Assembly: GCF_000166195.2 (NCBI RefSeq)
Contig: NZ_CM001403.1
Location: 3,738,432-3,802,431 of the forward strand
Direction of reading: 5' to 3'
DNA length: 64,000 nt
From: Mucilaginibacter paludis DSM 18603
GTDB lineage: Bacteria > Bacteroidota > Bacteroidia > Sphingobacteriales > Sphingobacteriaceae
Below, one piece after another: positions 6,897 to 15,423 of the stretch (position 1 is the stretch's first letter; every line of letters starts with the position of its first letter). The notes under the pieces are model-generated. The model did not search any database. It had not been told where the DNA came from and saw nothing but the letters and a program-made list of their open reading frames with translations. The position numbers and the translations under genes were made by a program.

Positions 6897-8990
6897 ATGA
6901 AAGATAATAGATCTGATAAAAAACCCTCCATCCGGAGAAATCCCAATAAGAAAATTAGCCCTAAAACGCCAAAATTTAATATCATGTGGCTTTATGCCGT
7001 TGTTGTACTGGCTTTATTGGTAGTACCGGTTGTTTTAGGCGGAAGCGGTGGCAAGTTAATTAACTGGCAGCGCTTTGAAGGCAAAATGCTTAAACAGCAC
7101 GATGTTGACCATTTAGTTGCCTACAAAAGCGGCGACCTTGTTTTTGCCGAAGTTTATATTAAAAAAGATAGTTTAAAGAAACCAGAATACAATGATTTGC
7201 AGGATAAAGGTACTTTTAACTTTTCCGGAGGAACTAACCCGCAGTACATATTTTCTGATGCTTCTTTCGAGAGTTTGAAGAAATCGGTAAATGATGCTGA
7301 AGCAGGCCTTCCCGATAATCAAAAAACTTCTATTTCGTTTGAACCGCACGAAAGTATCTGGTCCAGCTGGTTGGTACAAACCGTAATTATGGTAGTACTG
7401 TTTGCAGGTATGTGGGTATTCATTATGCGCCGTATGTCTGGCGGATCTGGCGGCGGGCCGGGCGGGCAAATCTTTAATATCGGTAAATCAAAAGCTACGC
7501 TGTTTGATAAGGAGGCGCAGGTATCGGTAACTTTTAACGATGTTGCCGGTTTAGAAGAAGCCAAATACGAGGTAATGGAGATTGTAGATTTCCTGAAGAA
7601 CCCCAAAAAATATACTAACCTGGGTGGTAAGATACCTAAAGGTGCTTTATTGGTAGGCTCACCAGGTACTGGTAAAACTTTGTTGGCTAAAGCTGTTGCC
7701 GGCGAAGCACAGGTGCCTTTCTTCTCCTTATCTGGTTCAGACTTTGTGGAAATGTTTGTAGGGGTGGGTGCATCGCGTGTTCGTGATCTGTTCCGCCAAG
7801 CTAAGGATAAAGCGCCTTGTATCATTTTTATTGATGAGATTGATGCCATTGGCCGTGCCCGTGGTAAAAACAATATGGTTGGCGGTAACGATGAGCGCGA
7901 AAATACCCTGAACCAATTGCTGGTTGAAATGGATGGTTTTGGTACCGACTCTGGTATTATTATCCTTGCTGCTACTAACCGTCCGGATGTACTGGATTCG
8001 GCATTGCTTCGTCCCGGACGTTTTGACAGACAAATATCTATCGATAAACCAGATTTAATTGGTCGCGAACAAATATTTAAGGTGCATTTGGGTCCCGTGA
8101 AAACGTCGCCCGAAGTGGATGCCAAAAAGCTTTCTGCCCAAACCCCAGGTTTTGCCGGTGCCGAAATTGCTAATGTGTGCAACGAGGCCGCATTAATAGC
8201 TGCCCGTAAAGATAAGGAAGCTGTTGACATGCAGGATTTCCAGGATGCAATTGACCGTGTTATTGGCGGTTTAGAAAAGAAGAACAAGATTATTTCTCCG
8301 GAAGAAAAACGTATCGTTGCTTATCATGAAGCAGGACACGCTATTGCTGGCTGGTTTTTAGAACATGCCGATCCGTTGGTAAAGGTATCTATCGTGCCGC
8401 GTGGGGTTGCAGCATTAGGTTACGCACAATATTTACCTAAAGAACAATTTTTATACACTACCGAGCAATTGCTTGATGAGATGAGTGTTTCGATGGGTGG
8501 CCGTGTTGCCGAAGATATTGTGTTTGGAAAAATATCAACCGGCGCTTTAAGCGATTTGGAACGTATTACCAAGCTTGCTTATGCCATGACTAAGATTTAC
8601 GGTATGAACAGTAATGTAGGTAATGTTTCGTTTTACGATCCGCAGGGCGAATATCAGTTTAACAAGCCATACTCTGACACAACGGCCGAAATGATAGATA
8701 ACGAAGTACGTAAATTAGTAGACAGTGTTTACATTACTACAAAAGAGTTATTGAACGCTAAACGTGAAGGCCTTGAAAAATTAGCTGCCAAGTTATTAGA
8801 GAAAGAGGTTCTGTTCCAGTCGGACCTGGAAGAGATATTAGGCAAGCGCCCGTTCGACGAGCGTACCACGTATGATAAGTTTGTTAATGGCGAAGCTGCA
8901 TTGAACCCAGGTGTTGATAACAACGCTATACCAGAATCGTTAACTAACCCGGCAAAGGATAACATCAACGGTGATGCTCCAGTAGCCTAA
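6897..8990 (+). CDS. ftsH: ATP-dependent zinc metalloprotease FtsH
   Basis: Inner-membrane AAA+ protease that degrades membrane and regulatory proteins. From the ATG at 6897 (MKDNRSDKK; an upstream GTG at 6858 is less likely) it has 697 residues. Transmembrane helices lie at about 29-49 and 157-180 with a periplasmic FtsH_ext domain between. The AAA module has Walker A GSPGTGKT (254-261), Walker B CIIFIDEID, and the second-region ATNRPDVLDSALLRPGRFDR. The protease domain has the zinc motif HEAGH (477-481). Walker A has Ser where Pro is common, which should not matter. A strong terminator follows. Same order (rsfS-ftsH-LUD protein) is common in the phylum. Confidence 0.97.
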   Translation: MKDNRSDKKPSIRRNPNKKISPKTPKFNIMWLYAVVVLALLVVPVVLGGSGGKLINWQRFEGKMLKQHDVDHLVAYKSGDLVFAEVYIKKDSLKKPEYNDLQDKGTFNFSGGTNPQYIFSDASFESLKKSVNDAEAGLPDNQKTSISFEPHESIWSSWLVQTVIMVVLFAGMWVFIMRRMSGGSGGGPGGQIFNIGKSKATLFDKEAQVSVTFNDVAGLEEAKYEVMEIVDFLKNPKKYTNLGGKIPKGALLVGSPGTGKTLLAKAVAGEAQVPFFSLSGSDFVEMFVGVGASRVRDLFRQAKDKAPCIIFIDEIDAIGRARGKNNMVGGNDERENTLNQLLVEMDGFGTDSGIIILAATNRPDVLDSALLRPGRFDRQISIDKPDLIGREQIFKVHLGPVKTSPEVDAKKLSAQTPGFAGAEIANVCNEAALIAARKDKEAVDMQDFQDAIDRVIGGLEKKNKIISPEEKRIVAYHEAGHAIAGWFLEHADPLVKVSIVPRGVAALGYAQYLPKEQFLYTTEQLLDEMSVSMGGRVAEDIVFGKISTGALSDLERITKLAYAMTKIYGMNSNVGNVSFYDPQGEYQFNKPYSDTTAEMIDNEVRKLVDSVYITTKELLNAKREGLEKLAAKLLEKEVLFQSDLEEILGKRPFDERTTYDKFVNGEAALNPGVDNNAIPESLTNPAKDNINGDAPVA

Positions 8991-9009
8991 AAAATAAATT
9001 TTTGCTATG

Positions 9010-9039
9010 GCCACGATGAATTTTCATCGTGGCTTTTTT
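9010..9039 (+). terminator. Rho-independent terminator of ftsH
   Basis: An 11-base arm GCCACGATGAA (9010-9020) pairs with its exact complement (9023-9033) and is followed by TTTTTT. It begins 19 bases after the ftsH stop codon. Confidence 0.9.
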
Positions 9040-9135
9040 GTACAGTTAATTTTTTTAATGTTAATAAATCTTCTTTAGGCGATTTTTATTCATCTTTGTT
9101 TTTGTGCCTATGCACACTGGAAGGTTGGTATATAA

Positions 9136-9774
9136 ATGAAGGAGAATACGACAAGCAAAGAGCGGTTATTAAAAAAAATAAGAAAGGCTTTATTAGAAAG
9201 GAGAGATAATCCATACCCTAACCTGGAAGATCAGCCCTTATATCCATCAACCGACGAAATGCCGGAGGTTGTATTTGCCGAAGCCTTTAGCGCGGTTGCT
9301 GGGAGGTTTATTTTTTGTGAAGATGAAATCCAGTTTATCGAAAGCCTTTTAAACCTTGCGGAAGAGCGTAACTGGCGAAAAATATACTGCTGGGAGCCGC
9401 CTTTACAGCAAATGTTAAAACAATACGAATACCCTTTTTTTGAAACAGACCGCGATTTTGAACAAGCCGACGTGGGTTTTACTTTATGCGAAGCTTTGAT
9501 TGCCCGTAACGGCAGTATCCTGGTATCTAACGGCAGTATGGCCGGTCGCCGGTTAAGCATCTACCCCAATGTACATATCGTATTAGCTTATACATCTCAG
9601 TTGGTTATGGATCTTAAAGATGGATTTAAACTTCTTAAAACTAAGTACGGTAATACCCTGCCTTCCATGGTGTCTAACATAACTGGCCCCAGCCGAACCG
9701 CAGACATCGAAAAAACATTAGTTATAGGTGCACATGGGCCAAAGGAGTTGTTTGTATTTCTATTGGACGGGTAA
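9136..9774 (+). CDS. LUD-domain protein (LutC/YkgG family)
   Basis: A 212-residue cytoplasmic protein with the LUD fold found in lactate-utilisation subunit LutC. Visible are the N-terminal helix SKERLLKKIRKALLERRDNPYP, the central strand region DVGFTLCEALIARNGSILVSNGS, and the family-typical end SNITGPSRTADIEKTLVIGAHGPKELFVFLLD. No lutA or lutB lies nearby, so a role in lactate oxidation is not supported by context. Its position right after ftsH is conserved in related genomes as I recall them. Biochemical role unknown. Confidence 0.85.
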   Translation: MKENTTSKERLLKKIRKALLERRDNPYPNLEDQPLYPSTDEMPEVVFAEAFSAVAGRFIFCEDEIQFIESLLNLAEERNWRKIYCWEPPLQQMLKQYEYPFFETDRDFEQADVGFTLCEALIARNGSILVSNGSMAGRRLSIYPNVHIVLAYTSQLVMDLKDGFKLLKTKYGNTLPSMVSNITGPSRTADIEKTLVIGAHGPKELFVFLLDG

Positions 9775-9788
9775 AAAGCCGAAGTCAA

Positions 9789-9968
9789 TTAAACTTTTCC
9801 GGTAGATGATTGTTGATCTTTAGCGCGAGGAAAAAACACGTAGTATTTTTTAAGACATTTAGTACATTGGTATCTTTTAACAGGTAGCCAGAATAGTAGA
9901 ATTTTAAAAAGGAAACCTCGTCTTACCCGGGATTCGAATTCGATTTTACACCGTTTGCATAACGGCAT
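9789..9968 (-). CDS. Small protein with zinc-ribbon-like CxxC pairs
   Basis: A 59-residue basic protein with two CxxC knuckles, CKRC (residues 4-7) and CTKC, about 30 residues apart, the pattern of a small zinc ribbon. I use the ATG at 9968 because MPLCKRC places the first knuckle at the very N-terminus, as in related mini-ribbons; the open frame extends 8 residues further. Isolated gene, converging with the LUD gene. No function can be assigned. Confidence 0.55.
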   Translation of the reverse strand: MPLCKRCKIEFESRVRRGFLFKILLFWLPVKRYQCTKCLKKYYVFFPRAKDQQSSTGKV

Positions 9969-10027
9969 TTCGTTTGTATAATGTAATTGCACAGGCGTGT
10001 TTTTTGCGTTATACGCAATGTTTGGGC

Positions 10028-10065
10028 TAAAAGTTTAACAATATTCTAATATTTTTAAACTTTTA
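10028..10065 (-). terminator. AT-rich hairpin downstream of the phosphopantetheinyl transferase gene
   Basis: An 11-base arm TAAAAGTTTAA (10028-10038) and its exact complement (10055-10065) flank a 16-base loop. It lies just beyond the stop of the minus-strand gene ending at 10086. The stem is AT-rich, so it is a modest terminator at best. Confidence 0.45.
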
Positions 10066-10085
10066 CCTGCCCGATTAAATCTTAA

Positions 10086-10826
10086 TTATAAGGTAAGTAT
10101 TTCATTAAAATTAACGTTTGAGTTATTGTAGGCAACGGCTGCCGTATAGTCTTTATCAACAACAAAACTGCTTACCTGCCAATTTTTTGGCGATGCCATG
10201 ATGTCGTTTGAAACGTTGTGGCTGCCGTTCAGGGCAGGGATAAACTTTAAATGGTCGTCAATCCCCTGGGCTGTTGCTTTCAATAAGGCTTCTTTACGCG
10301 TCCATAAGCGATAAAAGCTTAGGGTAGGATTACCCGATGTTTTTACAAATGCAATTTCGGCCTTACTGAAACTAATGTCCATTACCTCATCAAAATGCAT
10401 CTCTTTATTTGTTTTTTCCACGTCAACACCGGTTTCACTATCGCTTATGGCAATTAAAACATAGTCTCCTGAGTGCGAGATATTGAAATGTAAAACTTTT
10501 TCTTCAACGCTTTTCATTATGGGCTTTCCGTTGTCTCCGGTTTCGAGTAAAATATCCTTTGGGCTAATGCACATGTATTTTCCTAACAATATCCTGAGAT
10601 AGGCGTGGGCTATGATAAACCTTTGCTTGTCTTGCTCGCGGCGGTATCTATTGGCCCTTTGCTGCTCAGCGGGATGGAGTATAAGCCATAGATCAGCTAT
10701 ATCTTCCAAATACGAACTGACGCGAAGACGCCAGACATCGGTTGACTGATGGACTTTTAAATCGCTAACGGGATTATTCCAGCATATGTTTTCCAGGTGA
10801 TTAACTTGAATAACCGGCTTATCCAT
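10086..10826 (-). CDS. 4'-phosphopantetheinyl transferase, Sfp type
   Basis: Transfers the phosphopantetheine arm from CoA to carrier proteins of polyketide, peptide or fatty-acid synthases. The 246-residue length is in the Sfp/Gsp class. Motifs in order: FNISHSGDYVLIAIS, GVDVEKT (Mg-binding Asp), and FYRLWTRKEALLKATAQGI (the WxxKEA motif). The ATG at 10826 is chosen because a good GGAGGAAC ribosome-binding site lies 6-13 bases before it; the open frame extends 25 codons further. No synthase gene is close by, so the carrier protein it serves is elsewhere. Confidence 0.93.
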   Translation of the reverse strand: MDKPVIQVNHLENICWNNPVSDLKVHQSTDVWRLRVSSYLEDIADLWLILHPAEQQRANRYRREQDKQRFIIAHAYLRILLGKYMCISPKDILLETGDNGKPIMKSVEEKVLHFNISHSGDYVLIAISDSETGVDVEKTNKEMHFDEVMDISFSKAEIAFVKTSGNPTLSFYRLWTRKEALLKATAQGIDDHLKFIPALNGSHNVSNDIMASPKNWQVSSFVVDKDYTAAVAYNNSNVNFNEILTL

Positions 10827-10950
10827 ATTTTTGTTCCTCCGTCCCAATAAAAGTGTTGAGCTTGAGCCATAAATATAGCCGATTAATGAATGCGCGTGCA
10901 ATAAAATAAAACAACGGCGCCCTTTATCTGCTTATCAATAAAAAAAACTA

Positions 10951-11175
10951 ATGGAAAACGAAAATATAACTGCCGCCGAAGAATTTAACATCAGTGCGAT
11001 TGTAATTAAGGAACTGGCTTTAAATAGTGCTAAAATGGATGTGATATTGCAACTCCAGGTTGAGATATTGTCGCATTTAAAGGAAGAAGATAAAACAGAA
11101 GTTTTTGCCAGGGTTAACGAGAATATCAAGGAACTTACTTTAGAGTGGTATATCCAAAACAGTATAAAAAAGTAA
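10951..11175 (+). CDS. Small hypothetical protein, helical
   Basis: A 74-residue acidic protein predicted to be nearly all helix (IVIKELALNSAKMDVILQLQVEILSHL in two helices). No signal peptide and no known motif. Codon use looks ordinary and the frame on the other strand is a Ser/Leu-rich shadow. It diverges from the phosphopantetheinyl transferase gene and shares the gap with it. Function unknown. Confidence 0.5.
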   Translation: MENENITAAEEFNISAIVIKELALNSAKMDVILQLQVEILSHLKEEDKTEVFARVNENIKELTLEWYIQNSIKK

Positions 11176-11275
11176 ATAATCCTCAACCCAGGTTAGGACT
11201 ATTTACTTAAGCTGAACCCTCGCAATTTCTGATTTCTTTAAAAATTTTCCCTATTCCGAATAAAATTTGGGGTCA

Positions 11276-11719
11276 TTATGCGGAAACGGTCAGGGTATTG
11301 CCGGCAATACTGATGGTGTATTTTTGTAATGATTGAACCGCCGGGCCTAATAATACAGAGCCCGATGTGCTAAACTCGCTGCCGTGATTTGGGCATATAA
11401 AAATACCCTGTGCTGTATTGTAGTTAATAGCCGTACCCTGGTGGGTACAGGCCACCTGTACGGCAGTAAACGAGCTTGTGGCATTGCCTGTAGCCGTACG
11501 GACGAGGATAATGCCATTGGATGTTTTGGATTGCCCCACCGTTAATAGTTCGGTACCCAGGTTGGCAGTAAAAATAGCCCCGCTGCCAGTAGCCGGTGGA
11601 TTGTTTTGCGGCGATGGGTCATTGTTTTTGGCACCGCTGCCGCATGATGATAAAGCGCAGCCCGCACATACGGCAACAAGGCCTATACCTAACTTTGATA
11701 AAAATTCATTTCTTTCCAT
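11276..11719 (-). CDS. Rieske [2Fe-2S] lipoprotein
   Basis: A 147-residue secreted electron-transfer-type protein. It begins with a short signal and a lipobox-like stretch around LSSCGSG, so it is probably lipid-anchored. The Rieske ligands are CTHQG and CPNHGSEF, 21 residues apart, the usual CxH...CxxH pair; between them runs AINYNTAQGIF. It is the last gene of the sigma-factor operon, 18 bases after the DUF5777 gene. The small size resembles the soluble Rieske ferredoxin-like domains rather than cytochrome bc1 subunits. The redox partner is not evident. Confidence 0.9.
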   Translation of the reverse strand: MERNEFLSKLGIGLVAVCAGCALSSCGSGAKNNDPSPQNNPPATGSGAIFTANLGTELLTVGQSKTSNGIILVRTATGNATSSFTAVQVACTHQGTAINYNTAQGIFICPNHGSEFSTSGSVLLGPAVQSLQKYTISIAGNTLTVSA

Positions 11720-11737
11720 GGCGATGAGTTTTTGGGT

Positions 11738-12679
11738 TTATTTTTCGGTGCTCTTATGTCTGTGGTTAAAATCAAATATTCTCGAAATGGTGAACCCCAG
11801 CCGGAATTGTCCTTTTGAAAAATTTGATTGCGTATCATTGAGATAATTAATCTCATCAATAGCCTTGGCATTGGTAATATTCATGGTGAATACGTGGCCA
11901 CCGGTTTCAATTTCAAGGCCAATACCTAAGGGATCGTAAAAGCCGTTTCCGGTATTACGGAATGACGAAAAAGGGTGAGCGTAATCGATAATAAGGCCCA
12001 TGGGTTTGGATATCTTGATCCTGGCTGCGGCCAGTATCGACATGTATCTCAACTCCGGGCTCGGGGCCAGGGTAGTTTGTGAATTATTACTCACATAAGT
12101 TGGCGTTATCTGTAGATCAAACCCAGGCGAGAACTGGTGAGCCACCATGATCTGCGCCAGGTACGAGATCCTGTCGCGAAAGGTATTATAAGAAATGTAG
12201 CCATAAGGCCTTATACCGGCCTCACCAAGCAGGGTTACGGCTACCGGGCTGCCGCCATTGGTGGTTTGGTGGATCATGGCATATTTTATTTCGCCATCGG
12301 CAAGGCCGCCAATGGTAGTGCGCCCAATGTCGATGTTTAAATTATCGGTTAAACCATACTCAAAGCCCAGGTAAACATCGGCAACGGCATCCAGACCGAA
12401 ATAAGTTTGTCCGCCGCCATCTCTACCGGCAAAGTCACCAAAACGGTGAATGACCAGGAAATTTAAATTTTTCTTTTTTACGGTTTCTGTAGTTTGTGAT
12501 AAAACCAGCCTTGATGATTTAAAAATGGCGATGGGTTCTTTCTTGGTATCGCTGTTTAACGAATTTAATAGTGAATCGGTTGATGTTCCGCTATCCGCTT
12601 TTTTTGTGGTATCGGCTTTTTGTGCCATTAAGCCGGCGCAGCTGAGTAAAAAACAGGATAGGATAAGGTATTTTTTCAT
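11738..12679 (-). CDS. DUF5777 family outer-membrane beta-barrel protein
   Basis: A 313-residue protein with a Sec signal peptide (MKKYLILSCFLLSCAGLMAQ), a short Thr/Ser/Lys-rich linker, then a barrel-like domain with alternating strands and aromatic girdles: LNFLVIHRFGDFAGRDGG, YLGFEYGLTDNLNIDIG, and the final FRLGFTISRIFDF ending close to the C-terminus. The HRFGDF segment is typical of DUF5777. In Bacteroidetes this family is routinely found beside YceI and Rieske genes, as here. Probable outer membrane location; role unknown, perhaps electron or lipid-quinone related by association. Confidence 0.85.
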   Translation of the reverse strand: MKKYLILSCFLLSCAGLMAQKADTTKKADSGTSTDSLLNSLNSDTKKEPIAIFKSSRLVLSQTTETVKKKNLNFLVIHRFGDFAGRDGGGQTYFGLDAVADVYLGFEYGLTDNLNIDIGRTTIGGLADGEIKYAMIHQTTNGGSPVAVTLLGEAGIRPYGYISYNTFRDRISYLAQIMVAHQFSPGFDLQITPTYVSNNSQTTLAPSPELRYMSILAAARIKISKPMGLIIDYAHPFSSFRNTGNGFYDPLGIGLEIETGGHVFTMNITNAKAIDEINYLNDTQSNFSKGQFRLGFTISRIFDFNHRHKSTEK

Positions 12680-12696
12680 AGTGACTAATGGTTTGA

Positions 12697-13242
12697 TTAT
12701 TTATTGGGCGTGTAGCTGGCCGACACGTTCATTTTTATAGTTTCGGCAATGTTGTGAAAAACAATACGTGGGATCTCGATATGGTGGTCGGCGCATTTTA
12801 CCTGGAATTCGGCCGTCATGCTGATCAATCCATCCTTCATGGTCAGGCTGCCAGGAATGGTTCTTTTTTGCGTAACCCCGTGAACTGTTAGATCGCCGGT
12901 AACGGTAATAGGGAAGGTTCCGTCTTTGCTGACATCAACATGCTCCTGTATCTTGCCTTTAAAGGAAGCCTTGGGGAATTTATCACTCTCCATATAATCG
13001 CCGTTAAAATGCTCTTGCATTAAAGATTTTTCAAACTGAAAAGATCTGATCGGTACGCTGAAATTTAACTCGCCGGTAGAAACCTTATACACCGATACCC
13101 CCGAGGTGGTAGAGGCTTTAATATCCTCAACCGGAGCGCTGGAATACAGGCTGATTTTAGCATTTTTACAGACGTAGAGGTCCTGTCCCGCCTGGTTAAT
13201 TGTGCTTATCCAGGCAAGTAATAGTATACTTAAGTACTTCAT
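12697..13242 (-). CDS. YceI family periplasmic lipid-binding protein
   Basis: A 181-residue secreted protein of the YceI lipocalin-like fold, whose known members bind polyisoprenoids or amphiphiles. The signal peptide is MKYLSILLLAWISTINQAGQ. The fold motifs are ELNFSVPIRSFQFEKSLMQEHF, ESDKFPKASFKG and VTGDLTVHGVTQKRTIPG. Family members usually begin with a Trp/His pair that is absent here, and the protein is a little short at the N-terminal strand. Four bases separate it from the barrel-anti-sigma gene upstream, so it is translated from the same message. Confidence 0.9.
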   Translation of the reverse strand: MKYLSILLLAWISTINQAGQDLYVCKNAKISLYSSAPVEDIKASTTSGVSVYKVSTGELNFSVPIRSFQFEKSLMQEHFNGDYMESDKFPKASFKGKIQEHVDVSKDGTFPITVTGDLTVHGVTQKRTIPGSLTMKDGLISMTAEFQVKCADHHIEIPRIVFHNIAETIKMNVSASYTPNK

Positions 13243-13246
13243 TTTA

Positions 13247-14527
13247 TTATTTTTTTGGCGGTGAATTGATGTTCCACGTAACGCCCACGGCCACTCCGGT
13301 AGATTGTAGTTTTACCTGGCTGGCACCAATATTGGTGAGCGGAATTTTAAGATAAGGTTCAACCCCGATACTTATTTTTGAGTTGAGCTGGCGTTGGTAA
13401 GTAGCATTAAGGTTAAGCACTCCTAAAATATGTTGGTTGCGGTTAATGATATTGTAATCAGTTGGGCCCACAGTACCCGGATATTCATAGTTATAATGGT
13501 ATTTTTCGCTCAGCATGATATAAGACGACAGCCCCGAACCTATACTGAACTTATTTTTTGCTCTGCTATAAAGCTGGTAATCTAAGTTAAGCGGTATATC
13601 CAGCACGCGGCAGTCGGCAGTTACGTTTTCGGGGTTGGTTTTAAATTTATAATTGGAATGGTAATTGTCAAAACTGGTTAAATACGGTTTTTTGGCATAT
13701 ACCGCGCCTGTACTGATAGTGAATTTTTTGCTTATCCCGATAGAGAACATTAAGCCGGCGTTGGTACCCACTTTGCTGTTTTGAAAACTATTTACCCCGT
13801 TTATATCGGGCGAAGCCAAAACTGTGATAGCCAGGTTAGGACGTTTGAATCCTGTTTTGTTGCTCTTGATTTTTTTGCTATTGATGGGCGCGGCCAATAC
13901 AGATTTACCCATTGACGGAAAAATATCGGTAGACACTAAATTCGCATCCAAATCAGCCACATTAACCGGTGGCAGGTTGGCCGTAAGCAAGTTACTATTT
14001 GAAATTGTGCTTTCACTTGCGCTGCCCAAATTTTGACGGCCATGAGCAACACCATCAAAATTTAACTTTTGATGAGGCTTAGTTTTGGAGCTAAGGTTAC
14101 GCGCAAAGTTAGCATTAGCCAACTGGCCGGTTGTTGAATGGGCCGGTTGTTTTGGTATGGCAGCGTTGCTTGTACTGCTACTTGATTTTTTTGCTGCTGA
14201 AATCCCGGAAGCCAATTGCTGCCCGTAAGTAACTGCGTTGCCGCTTTGGCCTTGCGTTAGTTGTGGTACTTGCTTTACCGGTTTGCTTTTCACTATTACC
14301 GGTTGCTCGTTAGGCCTGAGCCAAAGCCAGCCTAAAAACAATAATAAAGCAGCGGCTATGCCCCCTGCCACAGGCAGCCAGTAAATAATTCCGGCGCGCC
14401 TTTGATCCTGATCCAACAGCGCCTCCATAGCATCCCAGTCATCCTCACGGAAATTAGCATTCCGGGTAGGGTCTTCTAAGCCCTTCCTGAATAGTTCGTC
14501 TAATTCCTTTTCTCTATCTGTTTTCAT
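13247..14527 (-). CDS. Membrane-spanning ECF partner: cytoplasmic head, one TM helix, C-terminal barrel
   Basis: A 426-residue protein with three parts. Residues 1-47 are charged and cytoplasmic-like (KELDELFRKGLEDP, WDAMEALLDQDQ), resembling the sigma-binding head of Bacteroidetes anti-sigma proteins. Residues 48-69 form one transmembrane helix (VAGGIAAALLLFLGWLWL). A Ser/Asn/Ala-rich linker of about 150 residues follows, then an OmpA-like/PorT-type beta-barrel domain (about 230-426) with aromatic-ended strands. The gene overlaps the ECF sigma gene by 4 bases. This layout matches the dual-membrane-spanning anti-sigma factors (Dma) reported in Bacteroides thetaiotaomicron. Anti-sigma function is inferred. 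Confidence 0.75.
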   Translation of the reverse strand: MKTDREKELDELFRKGLEDPTRNANFREDDWDAMEALLDQDQRRAGIIYWLPVAGGIAAALLLFLGWLWLRPNEQPVIVKSKPVKQVPQLTQGQSGNAVTYGQQLASGISAAKKSSSSTSNAAIPKQPAHSTTGQLANANFARNLSSKTKPHQKLNFDGVAHGRQNLGSASESTISNSNLLTANLPPVNVADLDANLVSTDIFPSMGKSVLAAPINSKKIKSNKTGFKRPNLAITVLASPDINGVNSFQNSKVGTNAGLMFSIGISKKFTISTGAVYAKKPYLTSFDNYHSNYKFKTNPENVTADCRVLDIPLNLDYQLYSRAKNKFSIGSGLSSYIMLSEKYHYNYEYPGTVGPTDYNIINRNQHILGVLNLNATYQRQLNSKISIGVEPYLKIPLTNIGASQVKLQSTGVAVGVTWNINSPPKK

Positions 14528-15162
14528 CCCCGGATACCATTATTAAAAAAACTTCTCACCTCGGTAGTGCTTATTGCTACGATTGAAGAGTAGTCCAGTC
14601 CTTTGTATTTTGTATTAGTTGCAATTGTTGTATCTGCTGCCAGCAGCATTTCCTTCAGTTTTTGCCTGGCCTTATGTAAATTTGATTTGGATGTGCCCGG
14701 ATTGATATCCAGCATAACACCTATCTCTTCGTGTGTATAACCCTCAATTGCAAAAAGGTTGAACACGGTTCTGTAAGCGTTTGGCAGTTGCTGTATCATT
14801 CTGAGTAAATCGTCATAGTTTAGTTTCCTGTCCGGCAATTCGCCATCACTCAGGTTTTCTGCTTTATCTAAATCATCGGTATAAGCCATTTTTAAATTGG
14901 CGCGGTAATAATCAATAGAGGTATTCATCATTATTTTGCCGAGCCAGGCTTTAAAGGGCCTGTTTGCATCATATTTGGTAATATGGGTAAATACTTTAAA
15001 AAATCCCTGGTTCATTACATCCGCTGCTTCATCCCGGTTACCGGCATACCGAAGGCAAATACCCATAGCAAAGCCATAGAATGCTTTGTACAGCATTTTC
15101 TGACTCTTTCTGTCTTGCTTTATACAGCCGCCGATCAATTGATGTAGCTCTTCTTCGCCCAT
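14524..15162 (-). CDS. ECF-family RNA polymerase sigma factor
   Basis: A 212-residue sigma-70 family factor. Region 2 spans about residues 22-90 (RNRDEAADVMNQGFFKVFTHI and RPFKAWLGKIMMNTSIDYYR). Region 4 spans about 115-170 (LPNAYRTVFNLFAIEGYTHEEIGVMLDINPGTSKSNLHKARQKLKEML), a clear helix-turn-helix. A C-terminal tail of about 40 residues is longer than usual and has no known function. It is the first gene of a tightly spaced minus-strand operon with its putative anti-sigma, YceI, DUF5777 and Rieske genes, and probably controls it. Confidence 0.92.
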   Translation of the reverse strand: MGEEELHQLIGGCIKQDRKSQKMLYKAFYGFAMGICLRYAGNRDEAADVMNQGFFKVFTHITKYDANRPFKAWLGKIMMNTSIDYYRANLKMAYTDDLDKAENLSDGELPDRKLNYDDLLRMIQQLPNAYRTVFNLFAIEGYTHEEIGVMLDINPGTSKSNLHKARQKLKEMLLAADTTIATNTKYKGLDYSSIVAISTTEVRSFFNNGIRG

Positions 15163-15423
15163 ATTGGGTTAATATATAACCTGCCGTTTTCTAAATAATT
15201 ACCATTTCAAACTATATCACGTAGTATAGGGGCTAAAGGTTGCCTCCTGCATCAACAAAAAATAAATTTATATATAAAAGACTGATTGATAATAATTTAA
15301 TTTATAATGGCTGGCTTTGTACAATAGCGGTAAAAATGAGGGCACCAAATATTTACCTTTTAAAGCAACCAATTGGCTCCAATGCACGTGATGGCTTTAT
15401 ATTATTTACTTATACGATACGCT

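Noticed and set aside
7319..8287. Long open frame antisense to ftsH
   Set aside because: Shadow of the ftsH coding frame; Ser/Ala/Arg-rich with no domain.
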